A DNA stretch of 64,000 nt from Lachnospiraceae bacterium (GTDB lineage Bacteria; Bacillota; Clostridia; Lachnospirales; Lachnospiraceae), in NCBI GenBank assembly GCA_016283275.1, contig JAEEMP010000125.1, forward strand, positions 62,001 through 126,000, given 5' to 3'. Position numbers and translations under genes: made by a program. Below the pieces are notes generated by a model. It worked only from the letters and a program-made list of their open reading frames with translations, was not told the DNA's origin and ran no database searches. Below are positions 45,525 to 55,135 of this stretch, one piece after another; position 1 is the first letter of the stretch; every line of letters begins with the position of its first letter.

Positions 45525-46625
45525 ATGCAGACAATCACAAATCCCATAAACATTTCCGAATTAAACTACCCTTTGGAAAAAATATGTGACAGGAACAAAT
45601 GTCTTTTTATCGATATTGAGACTACGGGATTTACCGCCAGAAACTCAAATCTTTATCTTATAGGCTGCGTTTACTTTAAAGACAATGCCTTTTATGCAAC
45701 CCAGTTTTTTGCCGATAAATATTCCGACGAGGAAGAACTGTTAAATGAATTCTTCTCATTTGCAAAGGATTTTTCGTTCCTCATCCATTTTAACGGCAAC
45801 AACTTTGATATTCCATATATCCTTGCCAAGGTCAAAGAACACGATCTCCCTTACAATTTCAATGATTTTACCGGGATCGACTTATATAAACGCGTTGCAA
45901 CGCTTAAGTCGTTTTTGAAACTTGAAAACTGCAAGCAGAAAACGATAGAAAGATTCTTAAAGATCGACAGGGAAGACAAATATTCGGGCGGGGATCTCAT
46001 CGGGCTTTATCATCAATATGTTGAAACGCACGATGAAGAATTAAAACGCCTGCTCCTACTTCATAATTTTGAAGATTTAAGCGGAATGCCGGGTATACTT
46101 CCCATATTGTCGGTATGCGATCTGTTTACGGACAAGTTAAAGGTCACAAAGGTGTCCGCAAGCCACTTTAAAGACGTTAACGGAAACGACCGTTCCGAAC
46201 TTTTGATGACGTTCGACACCCCCGCTCCCCTTCCCGTTCCGATCTCATATATGTATGACGGAGTATATTTTGCGGGAGCGGCAAATCAGGCAATGCTGAG
46301 AGTTCCGATCGCCGAAGAAGAACTCAAATACTATTATGCAAACTACAAGGATTACTATTATCTTCCCGATGAAGACGTGGCCCTCCACAAATCCGTAGCT
46401 TCATTCGTGGATAAAGGTCACAGAGAAAAAGCCAAAGCGCAGAACTGTTACACAAGAAAGACATCCAGATTCTTACCCGAATGGGATGCACTTATAACTC
46501 CGTTTTTTAAACCCGATTTCAGTTCAAAGAAGCTTTTCTTTGAGCTTACCGATGAAAGAAAGACCGATCGTGAGCTTTTTTCGGCTTACGCCTCACATCT
46601 TATGGAACATATGCTTAAACAATAA
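45525..46625 (+). CDS. YprB-type ribonuclease H-like 3'-5' exonuclease domain protein
   Basis: The 366-residue protein has a DEDD-type exonuclease fold: the first acidic motif LFIDIETTGF (about residues 27-36), the second in LIHFNGNNFDIPYI and the third in HNFEDLSGMP. It matches the ribonuclease H-like YprB group. The C-terminal 150 residues are rich in Tyr and lack a known motif. A GGAGG site precedes the ATG. The substrate is not established. It is a single plus-strand gene ended by a terminator shared with cheR. Confidence 0.87.
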   Translation: MQTITNPINISELNYPLEKICDRNKCLFIDIETTGFTARNSNLYLIGCVYFKDNAFYATQFFADKYSDEEELLNEFFSFAKDFSFLIHFNGNNFDIPYILAKVKEHDLPYNFNDFTGIDLYKRVATLKSFLKLENCKQKTIERFLKIDREDKYSGGDLIGLYHQYVETHDEELKRLLLLHNFEDLSGMPGILPILSVCDLFTDKLKVTKVSASHFKDVNGNDRSELLMTFDTPAPLPVPISYMYDGVYFAGAANQAMLRVPIAEEELKYYYANYKDYYYLPDEDVALHKSVASFVDKGHREKAKAQNCYTRKTSRFLPEWDALITPFFKPDFSSKKLFFELTDERKTDRELFSAYASHLMEHMLKQ

Positions 46626-46652
46626 AAAAGCCGCCCATCCGGGCGACTTTTT
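46625..46652. terminator. Bidirectional terminator between convergent genes
   Basis: AAAAAGCCGCCC-ATCC-GGGCGACTTTTT has A and T tracts on both sides of a GC stem, suitable for terminating the nuclease gene and, from the other side, cheR. Confidence 0.88.
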
Positions 46653-46656
46653 ATTA

Positions 46657-47433
46657 TCATGGCTTGTCGTAATAAAATGAGTTCTTTCTCTGGAAACCTA
46701 TTTCCCTATAGTTGATTATCTGCTCGGTACTTCCTATAAAGAGGATGCCTTTACTCTTAAGCGAAGCGCAGAACTTTTTGAATATCTCTTCCTTTGCTTC
46801 TTCGGTAAAGTATATCAGTACATTTCTGCAAACGATAAGATGCATATCGGTAGGATAAGTATCTTTTAAAAGATTGTGCTGTTTAAACTCTACTCTTGCC
46901 TTGATCTCATCCTTTATCCTGTATGAACCTCCGACTTTTTCGAAATACTTGGCCTTAAGGTCCTTCGGAACGTTTTCGATCGATTTCTCGTTATAAAGAC
47001 CCATCTTGGCCTTTTCAAGTATCTGCTTGTCTATATCGGTTGCAAATATCTTGATCTGATTAAGCGGCAGGTGTCTTGAAAGCGCCATTACAAGCGAATA
47101 GGGCTCGTCACCCGTCGAACATGCGGCGCTCCATACCTTTAAGTTGTTGCCGAACTTTGATATGAGTTCCGGAATGATCGTTTTATCCATCAATTCCCAC
47201 TGATCGGGATTTCTGTAAAACTCCGAAACGTTGATCGTTAAATAGCTTACAAATTCTTCAAATTTTTCCTTGTCGGTCTTAAGTAACTGTACATATTCGT
47301 CGTAACCCTTAACATTATGCTTGCCGATAAGCGTATCGATCCTTCGCTTCATCTGCTTCTCCTTGTAAGCGTTAAGATCGATCTTGGTCAAGTCGAAAAC
47401 TGCTTTTTTGAAATACTCGTAATCGTATGCCAT
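46657..47433 (-). CDS. cheR: CheR-family protein methyltransferase
   Basis: The 258-residue protein has the CheR N-terminal helical domain and a SAM-binding domain with VWSAACSTGDEPYSL, IFATDIDKQILEKA, the PTDMHLIVCRNVLIYF motif and the C-terminal LFIGSTEQI. It transfers methyl groups from SAM to glutamates of chemoreceptors. No other chemotaxis gene is within the window, so it is an isolated copy of the kind seen in motile Lachnospiraceae. Confidence 0.94.
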   Translation of the reverse strand: MAYDYEYFKKAVFDLTKIDLNAYKEKQMKRRIDTLIGKHNVKGYDEYVQLLKTDKEKFEEFVSYLTINVSEFYRNPDQWELMDKTIIPELISKFGNNLKVWSAACSTGDEPYSLVMALSRHLPLNQIKIFATDIDKQILEKAKMGLYNEKSIENVPKDLKAKYFEKVGGSYRIKDEIKARVEFKQHNLLKDTYPTDMHLIVCRNVLIYFTEEAKEEIFKKFCASLKSKGILFIGSTEQIINYREIGFQRKNSFYYDKP

Positions 47434-47460
47434 CCCCTTGCTTCTCCTATTTAAAAAATT

Positions 47461-47488
47461 AATGGGCGGTCTTTACCGACCACCCATT
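47461..47488 (-). terminator. Intrinsic terminator of the rpsA operon
   Basis: On the minus strand AATGGGTGGTC-GGTAAA-GACCGCCCATT, a stem with one wobble, is followed by AATTTTTTAA, downstream of the S1 gene. Confidence 0.83.
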
Positions 47489-47523
47489 ATTATATCAAAT
47501 GATATTTAACGATTAATTAAGAC

Positions 47524-48675
47524 TTATGCCTCTTCACCGTTTTCTTCCGCAGCGATCACGGCATCAATGTCAACGCTTGCAACGTCTTCGTTACTCTCTT
47601 CTTCTTTTTCTTCCTTAGGGTCGGGAGCTGTAAGAGCCTTTATCGAGATGCTGACTCTCTTTTCGTCAAGATTGAAGTCAACAACTTTTGCCGTAACTTC
47701 ATCGCCGACCTTAAGCACATCCGAAGGCTTCTCGATATGATCCTTGGATATCTGAGATACATGAAGAAGTGCATCGATTCCGTTTTCAAGTTCCACAAAT
47801 GCACCGAAGTCAGTCATACGCATCACTTTACCGGTAACAACCGTTCCCACTGCATACTTTGACTCTGCGTCAACCCAGGGATTTGTGTCGTTGAACTTAA
47901 GGCTTAATGCGATCTTGTTCTCGTTGATCTCTTTGATGAGAACCGTAAGCTTCTCGCCTGCCTTGTAGTTCTTCTTGGGGTTCTCAACATGGCCCCAGCT
48001 CATCTCGGAAATGTGAAGCAAACCGTCCATTCCGCCAAGATCCACAAATACACCGAAGTCCGTAACGTTCTTTATGGTTCCTTCAACAACGTCGCCTTCC
48101 TTGATGGTCTCAAGAAGTTTCTTCTGAGCTTCTTCTTTCCTTGCAACAAGGATAACCTTGCGGTTACCGATGATACGACGCTTCTTGGGGTTGTATTCGG
48201 TAACGACGAACTCGATCTCTTCACCCAGATATTTGCTTAAGTCTTTCTCGTATGTGTCGGAGAAAAGGCTTGCGGGGATGAATACCCTGACTTCATCGAC
48301 AACTATGCAGACACCGCCTTCGAGAACCTGTGAAACTTTTGCTTTTAAGATCTCCTGGCTTTCGAATGCTTCTTCGAGTCTCTTGGAGCCCTTGTCAAGT
48401 GCGAGTCTCTTGTATGTAAGAAGAACCTGACCCTCTCCGTCGTTAACTTTGATGATCTTAACTTCCAAAGTATCACCGATCTTAAGCGCTTCGGTGAGAT
48501 CGACACCGGGATCATTTGAATATTCACTCTTGGTAAGTATACCGTCTGACTTATAGCCGATGTTTAAAACTGCCTCATTGGGCTTAACATCAATTACAGT
48601 ACCCTCAACAACCTCTCCCGTATGTATAGTCTTAAATGATGCGTCAAGCATCTGTTCAAACGTCATTTCTGACAT
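47524..48675 (-). CDS. rpsA: Ribosomal protein S1-like protein (four S1 motifs)
   Basis: The protein is 383 residues from the ATG at 48675 (MSEMTFEQMLD), which follows GAGGAGG; the ORF-track start adds six residues. Four S1 RNA-binding repeats are visible, starting at GTVIDVKPNEAVLNIG, KAKVSQVLEGGVCI, GTIKNVTDFGVFVDLGG and GKVMRMTDFGAFVELE. The C-terminus is acidic. It overlaps the ispH 3' end by 20 bases. In many Clostridia IspH and S1 are a single fused polypeptide; here they are separate but coupled. It may aid mRNA binding at the ribosome. Confidence 0.93.
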   Translation of the reverse strand: MSEMTFEQMLDASFKTIHTGEVVEGTVIDVKPNEAVLNIGYKSDGILTKSEYSNDPGVDLTEALKIGDTLEVKIIKVNDGEGQVLLTYKRLALDKGSKRLEEAFESQEILKAKVSQVLEGGVCIVVDEVRVFIPASLFSDTYEKDLSKYLGEEIEFVVTEYNPKKRRIIGNRKVILVARKEEAQKKLLETIKEGDVVEGTIKNVTDFGVFVDLGGMDGLLHISEMSWGHVENPKKNYKAGEKLTVLIKEINENKIALSLKFNDTNPWVDAESKYAVGTVVTGKVMRMTDFGAFVELENGIDALLHVSQISKDHIEKPSDVLKVGDEVTAKVVDFNLDEKRVSISIKALTAPDPKEEKEEESNEDVASVDIDAVIAAEENGEEA

Positions 48676-49510
48676 AGCTTTGAACCTCCTCAATAATATA
48701 TCTCGGGGTTGATGCCCCGGCTGTTATACCTATCAGACCGTCCATACCGGAAAGTTTTCCCTTTATATCATCTACTGTCTGAATAAAGTACGTATTCGCA
48801 CAATTCTTTTTGCATATATCGAACAGCTTACGACTGTTGGAGCTTTTCTCGTCCCCGATGACAATCATAATGTCCGCTTTTGCCGACAATTCATCGGCTT
48901 CAGCCTGCCTGATGCGCGTAGCATCACAAATTGTGTTCATAACAGTCATATTGTAACTGTTTTTTTGAAAAATATCAAGAAATTCTTGAAATTTGTTACG
49001 GTTAAACGTTGTTTGAGCGACAACGCAGATCTTTTCGTCCGGATCCGGCTTAAAATTTCTAACCTGTTCTTCGGTTTCCAAAACAGTTGCGCCATTACTG
49101 CTCCAGCCCACGATCCCAATAACTTCGGCATGTTTCGGGTTTCCGATAACGACGATCTTTTCTCCCTCGGCACTCTTTTGTGCGACAATTTTATGGATCC
49201 TTTTCACAAACGGGCATGTCGCATCGTAAACCTCATTGCCTGTCGCCTCGATCGCATCGCAAACACTCTTTTCGACGCCGTGGCATCTTATGACCACAAG
49301 CCCTTTGGGCCGGTCCTTAAGCTCACTTATATCGTTTATGACCTTTACTCCCCGCTTTTCAAACGATTCGATGAGCTTATCGTTATGAAGGATGGGACCG
49401 TAGGTATAGATCGGTGTTCCGCTGTCTATCGCCTTATTTAAAAGATCCACTCCTCTGCCGGCTCCGTAACAAAAACCCGCATTTTCCGAAATAACAACTT
49501 CTTTTGCCAC
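48656..49510 (-). CDS. ispH: 4-hydroxy-3-methylbut-2-enyl diphosphate reductase
   Basis: The 284-residue iron-sulfur enzyme makes IPP and DMAPP at the end of the MEP pathway. The three cluster cysteines are in AGFCYGAGRGV, DATCPFVKRIH and TICDATRIRQAE. Other family motifs are GPILHNDK, IRCHGVEK and the C-terminal GITAGASTPRYIIEEV. It begins one base after cmk and overlaps rpsA, forming a standard clostridial cmk-ispH-rpsA string. Confidence 0.97.
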   Translation of the reverse strand: MAKEVVISENAGFCYGAGRGVDLLNKAIDSGTPIYTYGPILHNDKLIESFEKRGVKVINDISELKDRPKGLVVIRCHGVEKSVCDAIEATGNEVYDATCPFVKRIHKIVAQKSAEGEKIVVIGNPKHAEVIGIVGWSSNGATVLETEEQVRNFKPDPDEKICVVAQTTFNRNKFQEFLDIFQKNSYNMTVMNTICDATRIRQAEADELSAKADIMIVIGDEKSSNSRKLFDICKKNCANTYFIQTVDDIKGKLSGMDGLIGITAGASTPRYIIEEVQSYVRNDV

Positions 49511-49511
49511 T

Positions 49512-50177
49512 TTACGACACCTTTTTAAACTCGTCTATGATCGTGTTTTTTACTTCTTCGATCGACATGTAGGAACTGTCTACATATACTGCTTCGGGAA
49601 CTCTCGTAAGCGGTGAATTGTCTCTGTGCATATCCCTGTAGTCACGTTCTCTGACCCCGGAGAGTATCTCGTCATAATCGGGATCCTCACCCTTTGCGAC
49701 AAGTTCGTCATATCGTCTTTTTGCACGCACCTCAACGTCCGCATCGAGATAGATCTTTAAATCCGCATTCGGAAGAACGACGCTTGCTATATCTCTTCCG
49801 TCCATGACCACATTTTCCGTATCTGTGAGCGATCTTTGAAGCTCCACGAGTTTTTCCCTTACTTCTTTGTAGGTCGAGACCATTGAAGCGGCATCGCTTA
49901 CAGCCGGAGTCCTTATAAGACCGTTTACGTTTTCTCCGTTTAAAAATACCGCCTGTTCTCCGTCTATGTATCTTATCGATACGTCCGCGGTCCTGCAAAG
50001 ATCCACAACAGCCTTCTCATCATCTTTGGAAACGCCTTCTTTTACGCAGTACAAAGCCATCGCCCTGTACATGGCACCGGTGTCAACATATACAAAATTA
50101 AGTTCTTTTGCCACCAGTTTGGCTATTGTGCTCTTACCTGCGCCCGCAGGCCCGTCTATTGCTATCTGATAACTCAT
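49512..50177 (-). CDS. cmk: Cytidylate kinase
   Basis: The protein is 221 residues from the ATG at 50177 (MSYQIAIDGPAGAGKST), which has AAAGGAGG upstream and overlaps the stop of the flavoprotein by 4 bases; the ORF-track start adds 14 unlikely residues. The P-loop GPAGAGKST, DTGAMYRAMALY, the NMP-binding VVMDGRDIASVVLPNADLK and the RAKRRYDEL lid are all present. It phosphorylates CMP and dCMP. Confidence 0.97.
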   Translation of the reverse strand: MSYQIAIDGPAGAGKSTIAKLVAKELNFVYVDTGAMYRAMALYCVKEGVSKDDEKAVVDLCRTADVSIRYIDGEQAVFLNGENVNGLIRTPAVSDAASMVSTYKEVREKLVELQRSLTDTENVVMDGRDIASVVLPNADLKIYLDADVEVRAKRRYDELVAKGEDPDYDEILSGVRERDYRDMHRDNSPLTRVPEAVYVDSSYMSIEEVKNTIIDEFKKVS

Positions 50178-51412
50178 GATTCCTCCTTTTTGCTGCCGGC
50201 AAGATGTCCCGTCGACCATGCGAGCTGAAGATTGTAGCCGCCGGTCATTGCATCAATGTCTATCATCTCACCCGCAAAATAAAGATTTTTTATAAGTTTT
50301 GATTCCATTGTGGATGGATTTATATCTTTGACCGATACACCGCCTCTTGTGATTATGGCCTCTTCTATCGGTCTTGTTCCCGTGATCTTAAAAGAAAGGT
50401 TCTTTAAAAGGTTAAGAAGGGTCTTTCTTTCCTCTCTGGATATGAGATTTACCTTTGTGTCGGGATCGATGCCGGAAAGTTTTACAACGGTCTCCGTTAG
50501 TCTTTTTGGTAACAGTCCGTCGAGCGAATTTTTAAACGACTTATTCCGATTTTCTTCAAAATCCCTTAAGATCCGCTTATCAAGCTGTTCCTCGGATAAC
50601 CACGGCTTAAGATCGATCGATGCGTAAATATCTGAGTTCTTTTCCGCCTCTTTCTGATAAAAAGAACTTGCACTCAATACAAGCGGCCCCGAAACTCCGA
50701 AATGTGTAAAAAGCATCTCGCCGAGTTCCGAAAAGATCGTTTTTTTACCGGAAATAAGTGAAAACGTGACATTCTTAAGCGAAAGGCCCTGAAGGTCATT
50801 TACCCACTCTTCATCAGAAGTAAGCGGAATGAGTGAAGGGACCGTATCCGTTATCTTATGGCCCGAATCACGCGCGAGTCTAAGCCCGTCCCCGTCCGAA
50901 CCGGTTGCGGGATAGCTTAAACCGCCTGTCGCAAGTATGACCTTATCGGCAGTAAGTTTAGAATCATCCGTTAAAATAACACCCATTAAGACATTGTTGT
51001 CAATTATGAGCGATCTTACTTTTTTATTGAGTAAAACCTTTACATTTTCCGCTTTTAAGACCTTCTCAAGCGTTTTTATTATATCCGAAGAATGATCTGA
51101 AACCGGGAATACCCTGTTCCCTCTCTCCACTTTAAGCTTACATCCGTTATCTTCAAAAAAAGACATAACGGCATTGTTGTCATAAGAATAAAGTGCGCTG
51201 TACATAAACTTCGGATTTCTGTTTATGTTGGAAAAAACCGTTTCAATGTCCGATGAATTGGTGACATTGCATCGCCCTTTTCCCGTTATAAAAAGCTTCT
51301 TGCCGAGCTTTTCGTTCTTTTCGATCAAAGTAACTTCATCACCCGCTCCGGCCGCGGCTATTGAAGCCATCATCCCCGCAGCTCCGCCGCCAACGACAAT
51401 TACTTTACTCAT
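50174..51412 (-). CDS. HI0933/BaiN-like NAD(P)/FAD-dependent flavoprotein
   Basis: The 412-residue protein has the FAD Rossmann motif VVGGGAAGMMASIAAAG (residues 5-21), then EKLGKKLFITGKGRCNVTN, ATGGLSYPATGSDGDG and the C-terminal YFAGEMIDIDAMTGGYNLQLAW. It belongs to the widespread HI0933/YhiN family; some members are named BaiN, but a bile acid role cannot be assumed. It overlaps the RpiR regulator by 8 bases and cmk by 4, in a long operon. Confidence 0.92.
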   Translation of the reverse strand: MSKVIVVGGGAAGMMASIAAAGAGDEVTLIEKNEKLGKKLFITGKGRCNVTNSSDIETVFSNINRNPKFMYSALYSYDNNAVMSFFEDNGCKLKVERGNRVFPVSDHSSDIIKTLEKVLKAENVKVLLNKKVRSLIIDNNVLMGVILTDDSKLTADKVILATGGLSYPATGSDGDGLRLARDSGHKITDTVPSLIPLTSDEEWVNDLQGLSLKNVTFSLISGKKTIFSELGEMLFTHFGVSGPLVLSASSFYQKEAEKNSDIYASIDLKPWLSEEQLDKRILRDFEENRNKSFKNSLDGLLPKRLTETVVKLSGIDPDTKVNLISREERKTLLNLLKNLSFKITGTRPIEEAIITRGGVSVKDINPSTMESKLIKNLYFAGEMIDIDAMTGGYNLQLAWSTGHLAGSKKEES

Positions 51413-52346
51413 CCGTATCTCCGTTTTGTTCTTCTTTTCTCAAAGAATAGTTAAGTATCGGTTCATCATCTATGAAGTTGATCTCATCGTTTAAGTATAC
51501 CTGATAATTGCCCCACGCTTCCTCAAGATTTTCCAGATTTGTCTTGACCTCATCGGGTCTTTTAAGGCAAAGCGCCACAACAAGCGCATTAATAACACTG
51601 AGCGGAGCCACCAGCGAATCCACGATCGAGACCATATCGGAACGGGCCAGAAGGTTACATGACGAATAAAGGTTCATGGGCGAATGAACGGAATCGGTTA
51701 TGGTAATGACCTTGGCATTCCTGTCATTGGCAAATTCCATAGCCTTAAGGGTACGCATGGAATACCTTGGGAAAGAGATACCGATTATACAGTCATGTTC
51801 ATCGATCCTGATCATCTGCTCAAACATTTCGCTTACACTTGTGGTGCCCAGCAGTACCACATCGGGTCTTATCATGTTTAAGTAGAAATGAAGAAACCTT
51901 GCAAGAGGTTCGCAGGAACGAAGTCCCACTACATAAACCTTTCTCGCTCTTAAAATAAGATCCACGGCAAGTTCGAATGAATTGACATCCAGATTTGCCA
52001 TAGTATCCTCAAGTTTTTCGATATCCGACGATATAACGGAGGTAAGTAACTCGGACTGGCTTGCTCTTCCGTATTTTGCTCCGATCTTCTGAACGGTATT
52101 GATCTTTGATTTGTACCATTCTTCAAGATCCTTCATAAACTCCGGAAAACCGTCATAACCTAATGCGGAAGCAAATCGTACGACCGTCGATTCGCTTACG
52201 CCTACGGTCTCACCGAGTTTTGCGGCCGTCATAAATACAGCCTGATCGTATCTGTCCACGATGTAGGCCGCAATGAGCTTATGTCCTTTGCTTAATTTGG
52301 GATAAGCTTCGTTGATAACAGACAAAAAGTCTTTGGAATCGTCCAT
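51405..52346 (-). CDS. MurR/RpiR-family transcriptional regulator
   Basis: The 313-residue protein has an N-terminal RpiR helix-turn-helix (about 1-80, AKLGETVGVSESTVVRFASALGYDGFPEFM) and a SIS phosphosugar-binding domain (about 125-260, VYVVGLRSCEPLARF and CIIGISFPRYSMRTLKA). It probably senses a sugar phosphate. It follows the TetR gene by 19 bases and overlaps the flavoprotein gene. The sugar-type ABC importer encoded divergently beyond tetR could be one target, but this is inference. Confidence 0.92.
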   Translation of the reverse strand: MDDSKDFLSVINEAYPKLSKGHKLIAAYIVDRYDQAVFMTAAKLGETVGVSESTVVRFASALGYDGFPEFMKDLEEWYKSKINTVQKIGAKYGRASQSELLTSVISSDIEKLEDTMANLDVNSFELAVDLILRARKVYVVGLRSCEPLARFLHFYLNMIRPDVVLLGTTSVSEMFEQMIRIDEHDCIIGISFPRYSMRTLKAMEFANDRNAKVITITDSVHSPMNLYSSCNLLARSDMVSIVDSLVAPLSVINALVVALCLKRPDEVKTNLENLEEAWGNYQVYLNDEINFIDDEPILNYSLRKEEQNGDTDE

Positions 52347-52365
52347 TTGATAAAGTACCTCTTAT

Positions 52366-52917
52366 TTATCTTCTTACAAAAGCCTTATAGGCCTCTTCGA
52401 GCTGAATGCGCGTCTCGGCATAGGAAAGATCGAAATCCCCTGTAATAGACATACATGCCGCGCCGTGAATGAGCATCCACATCTTCATGAAAATGGACTC
52501 GGGAGAAGAAACGCCCTCTTCCGTTGCCATGTTCATCTCGGTCTTTACCGCACCCGTACGGCCGTTAAGCTTGCTGTATAAGTTATAATCACCACGATCG
52601 CCCTTGATAAAAAGGAACGAGAACAGATTGCTCTCCTTCTGGGCAAAGGTAATATAAGCCAAGCCTAAGTTGACAAACGGAATGTGGCTGCTCTTATCGA
52701 ATTTTTCATAAAAATCATCGAAGAAATAAAGAGACTTTTCGAACACCTGAAGGTAGCAGTCCTCCATATTTTCGAAATTACGGAATATAGGCTGTGTCGA
52801 GCAACCCGCATATGCTGCAAGCTTTCTCGCGGTAACCTCTTCGATTCCCTTCTCTCTCGTCATGTTGAAGGCCGCTGTAAGAATATCATTCTTTGATATT
52901 ATTTCTTTTCTTGCCAT
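52366..52917 (-). CDS. TetR-family transcriptional regulator
   Basis: The 183-residue protein starts with a TetR helix-turn-helix (about 8-52, ILTAAFNMTREKGIEEVTARKLAAYAGCSTQPIFRNF) and has a TetR/WHG-like C-terminal domain with many aromatic residues. It is divergent from the ABC importer and heads the rpiR-baiN-like-cmk-ispH-rpsA string. It may repress itself or the importer. The ligand is unknown. Confidence 0.9.
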   Translation of the reverse strand: MARKEIISKNDILTAAFNMTREKGIEEVTARKLAAYAGCSTQPIFRNFENMEDCYLQVFEKSLYFFDDFYEKFDKSSHIPFVNLGLAYITFAQKESNLFSFLFIKGDRGDYNLYSKLNGRTGAVKTEMNMATEEGVSSPESIFMKMWMLIHGAACMSITGDFDLSYAETRIQLEEAYKAFVRR

Positions 52918-53007
52918 ATAATACCCCCTAAAGATTGTGAACCGCTTTATGCCACCCCGGCATCATTATGCGGCAGTCAATTTTACCCCTTGGAAAGAAC
53001 ACATGTT

Positions 53008-53036
53008 ATTATACATAAAAACCGCATTATATGCAA
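53008..53036 (-). promoter_or_regulatory. Promoter of the tetR-led operon
   Basis: On the minus strand TTGCAT (53036-53031) and a perfect TATAAT (53013-53008) are 17 bases apart. The divergent importer also has a TATAAT near 53080 on the plus strand, with a poor -35. Confidence 0.65.
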
Positions 53037-53124
53037 ACCTTTGCTTTATTTTTATAAATTATTAACCTATAATGAATAAGGTCTAAAAAATAATTGCCGT
53101 TTCACGGCTCACAAAAAAGGAATC

Positions 53125-54234
53125 ATGATTATGAAAGTGGTTTTGGAGCATCTTACCAAGAAATTTCCCAACAGAAACAAAAAAATAAAAGGAGACGTTA
53201 TCGCCGTCAACGATTTTACTTTTGAGATACCCGACGGAAAGCTCATCGGCTTACTCGGTCCGTCCGGCTGCGGAAAAAGTACGACCTTAAACCTTATAAG
53301 CGGTCTTGAAAAACCCACGAGCGGCAAGGTTTATTTCGGAGAAGACGATGTCACCGGACTTCCGCCCGAACACAGGGGCGTCGGTCTTGTGTTTCAAAAT
53401 TATGCGCTTTACCCGCACCTTACGGTAAGGCAGAATATTGTCTTCCCTCTTGAAAATCTCAAGGGAAAAGACAAGCTTTCAAAAGAAGCAATGGAAGCAA
53501 AGGCGCTTGAGGCCGCAAAGCTTGTGCAGATAGATGAATATATGGAAAGAAAACCCGGCGAACTCTCGGGCGGTCAGCAGCAGCGTGTCGCAATAGCCAG
53601 AGCTTTGGTAAAGATGCCCAAAGTACTTCTTTTGGACGAGCCTTTATCAAACCTCGATGCAAGATTACGCCTTCAGACCCGCGAGGAAATAAGACGTATA
53701 CAAAAAGAGACCGGCATCACGACCGTATTCGTAACGCACGATCAGGAAGAAGCAATGAGCATTTCGGATATGATAGTCGTTATGAAAGACGGTATCTTCC
53801 AGCAGATGGGAAAACCCCAGGATGTATACGATAAGCCCGTAAATCTTTTCGTGGCTAAATTTTTGGGAACCCCTGCGATCAATGTTTTTAAAGGTTTTGT
53901 AAGATCCGGAAAGCTGTACATAGGAAGCGATGCGGTACTTGATGTTGATATTCCCGATAAGGAAGTATGGGTGGGCATCCGTCCCGAGGGCTTCATAGTC
54001 GATGAAAACGGACCTTTTAAGTGTAAGCTTAAAGGCATTGAAGTCATGGGCCGCGATACGAGCGTTATATCGGAAAACGAAGAGCTTGACGGTGTCACGG
54101 TTCGCTCCATTGTGCCTTCCGATACTGCAATAGACACGACAAAGGAAACGGTTTCTTTTTCCTTAAAGCCGTATAAAGTACACATTTTCGATAAAACTAC
54201 CGAAGAAAGAATCGTTACCGACGCGGAGGCATAA
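53125..54234 (+). CDS. Sugar-type ABC transporter ATP-binding protein (MalK/UgpC-like)
   Basis: The 369-residue ATPase has Walker A GPSGCGKST (about residue 47-55), a Q-loop, the signature LSGGQQQRVAIARAL, Walker B VLLLDEPLSNLDA and the H-loop VFVTHDQEEAMS, followed by a C-terminal TOBE-type domain (about 240-369). This architecture is that of CUT1 carbohydrate importers. The start may be the ATG 6 bases downstream, which lies 10 bases after AAAAAAGG. It leads an operon with two permeases and a binding protein. Confidence 0.94.
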   Translation: MIMKVVLEHLTKKFPNRNKKIKGDVIAVNDFTFEIPDGKLIGLLGPSGCGKSTTLNLISGLEKPTSGKVYFGEDDVTGLPPEHRGVGLVFQNYALYPHLTVRQNIVFPLENLKGKDKLSKEAMEAKALEAAKLVQIDEYMERKPGELSGGQQQRVAIARALVKMPKVLLLDEPLSNLDARLRLQTREEIRRIQKETGITTVFVTHDQEEAMSISDMIVVMKDGIFQQMGKPQDVYDKPVNLFVAKFLGTPAINVFKGFVRSGKLYIGSDAVLDVDIPDKEVWVGIRPEGFIVDENGPFKCKLKGIEVMGRDTSVISENEELDGVTVRSIVPSDTAIDTTKETVSFSLKPYKVHIFDKTTEERIVTDAEA

Positions 54235-54236
54235 GC

Positions 54237-55124
54237 ATGAAAAACAACGTTAAAGGCTTTTTATATCTTCTGCCCGCAATACTTTTCTTACTGGTGTTCA
54301 TGGTATATCCGCTCGTGGATGTGGTCGTGTATTCCTTTGAGGAAGGTTATAACTTTGCTTCGCAAAGCTTCTTCGGAACGGGTCTTTACAACTTTTCGTA
54401 TGTACTTCACGACCCGTACTTTATGCAGGCGGTCAAGAACACTTTCATAATAGTCATAATCACGGTCCCGCTTTCCACGGGGATCGCACTTTTGATATCT
54501 TTGGGGCTTAATTCCATAAAGCCGTTAAAAGAACTCTTCCAGACCGTTTACTTTCTGCCTTATGTCACAAACACTTTGGCTGTAGGTCTTGTTTTCATGA
54601 TCCTGTTTAAAAAGACCGCATATTCCGACGGTCTCATCAATATGGTCATAAACCTCTTCGGCCATGAATCGATCGACTTTATCGACGGTCCTTACTGGGC
54701 GAAGATGTTTGTTATGTGCTTTTATACGATCTGGGTCGTAATGCCGTTTAAGATCCTGATCCTCACAAGCGCTCTTGCGGGAGTAAAGAAAGATTATTAC
54801 AATGCGGCAAAGGTGGACGGTACAAGCCGGTTCAGGATTTTTTACAAGATCACTCTTCCGATGATATCCCCGATGATCTTCTATCTTGTGATCACAGGTT
54901 TTATCGGAGCCTTCAAGGCATATTCCGATGAGGTTGCGATATTCGGTACAAATTTAAATGCAGCCGGTATGAATACTATAGTCGGCTATGTATACGATAT
55001 GCTCTACGGCGATTCGGGCGGTTATCCTTCATATGCTTCGGCTGCCTCCCTTATCCTGTTCGCGATAGTGTTTACGATAACAGTCATCAACTTGACCATA
55101 AGCAAGAAAAACATTCAATATTAA
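54237..55124 (+). CDS. ABC transporter permease (CUT1, MalF-like)
   Basis: The 295-residue protein has six membrane spans and the EAA loop, seen as YYNAAKVDGTSRFRIFYKITLPMISP (starts about residue 185). It lacks the large MalF periplasmic loop. It pairs with the next permease to form the channel. It begins 2 bases after the ATPase stop. Confidence 0.93.
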   Translation: MKNNVKGFLYLLPAILFLLVFMVYPLVDVVVYSFEEGYNFASQSFFGTGLYNFSYVLHDPYFMQAVKNTFIIVIITVPLSTGIALLISLGLNSIKPLKELFQTVYFLPYVTNTLAVGLVFMILFKKTAYSDGLINMVINLFGHESIDFIDGPYWAKMFVMCFYTIWVVMPFKILILTSALAGVKKDYYNAAKVDGTSRFRIFYKITLPMISPMIFYLVITGFIGAFKAYSDEVAIFGTNLNAAGMNTIVGYVYDMLYGDSGGYPSYASAASLILFAIVFTITVINLTISKKNIQY

Positions 55125-55135
55125 GGCGGATTGAC

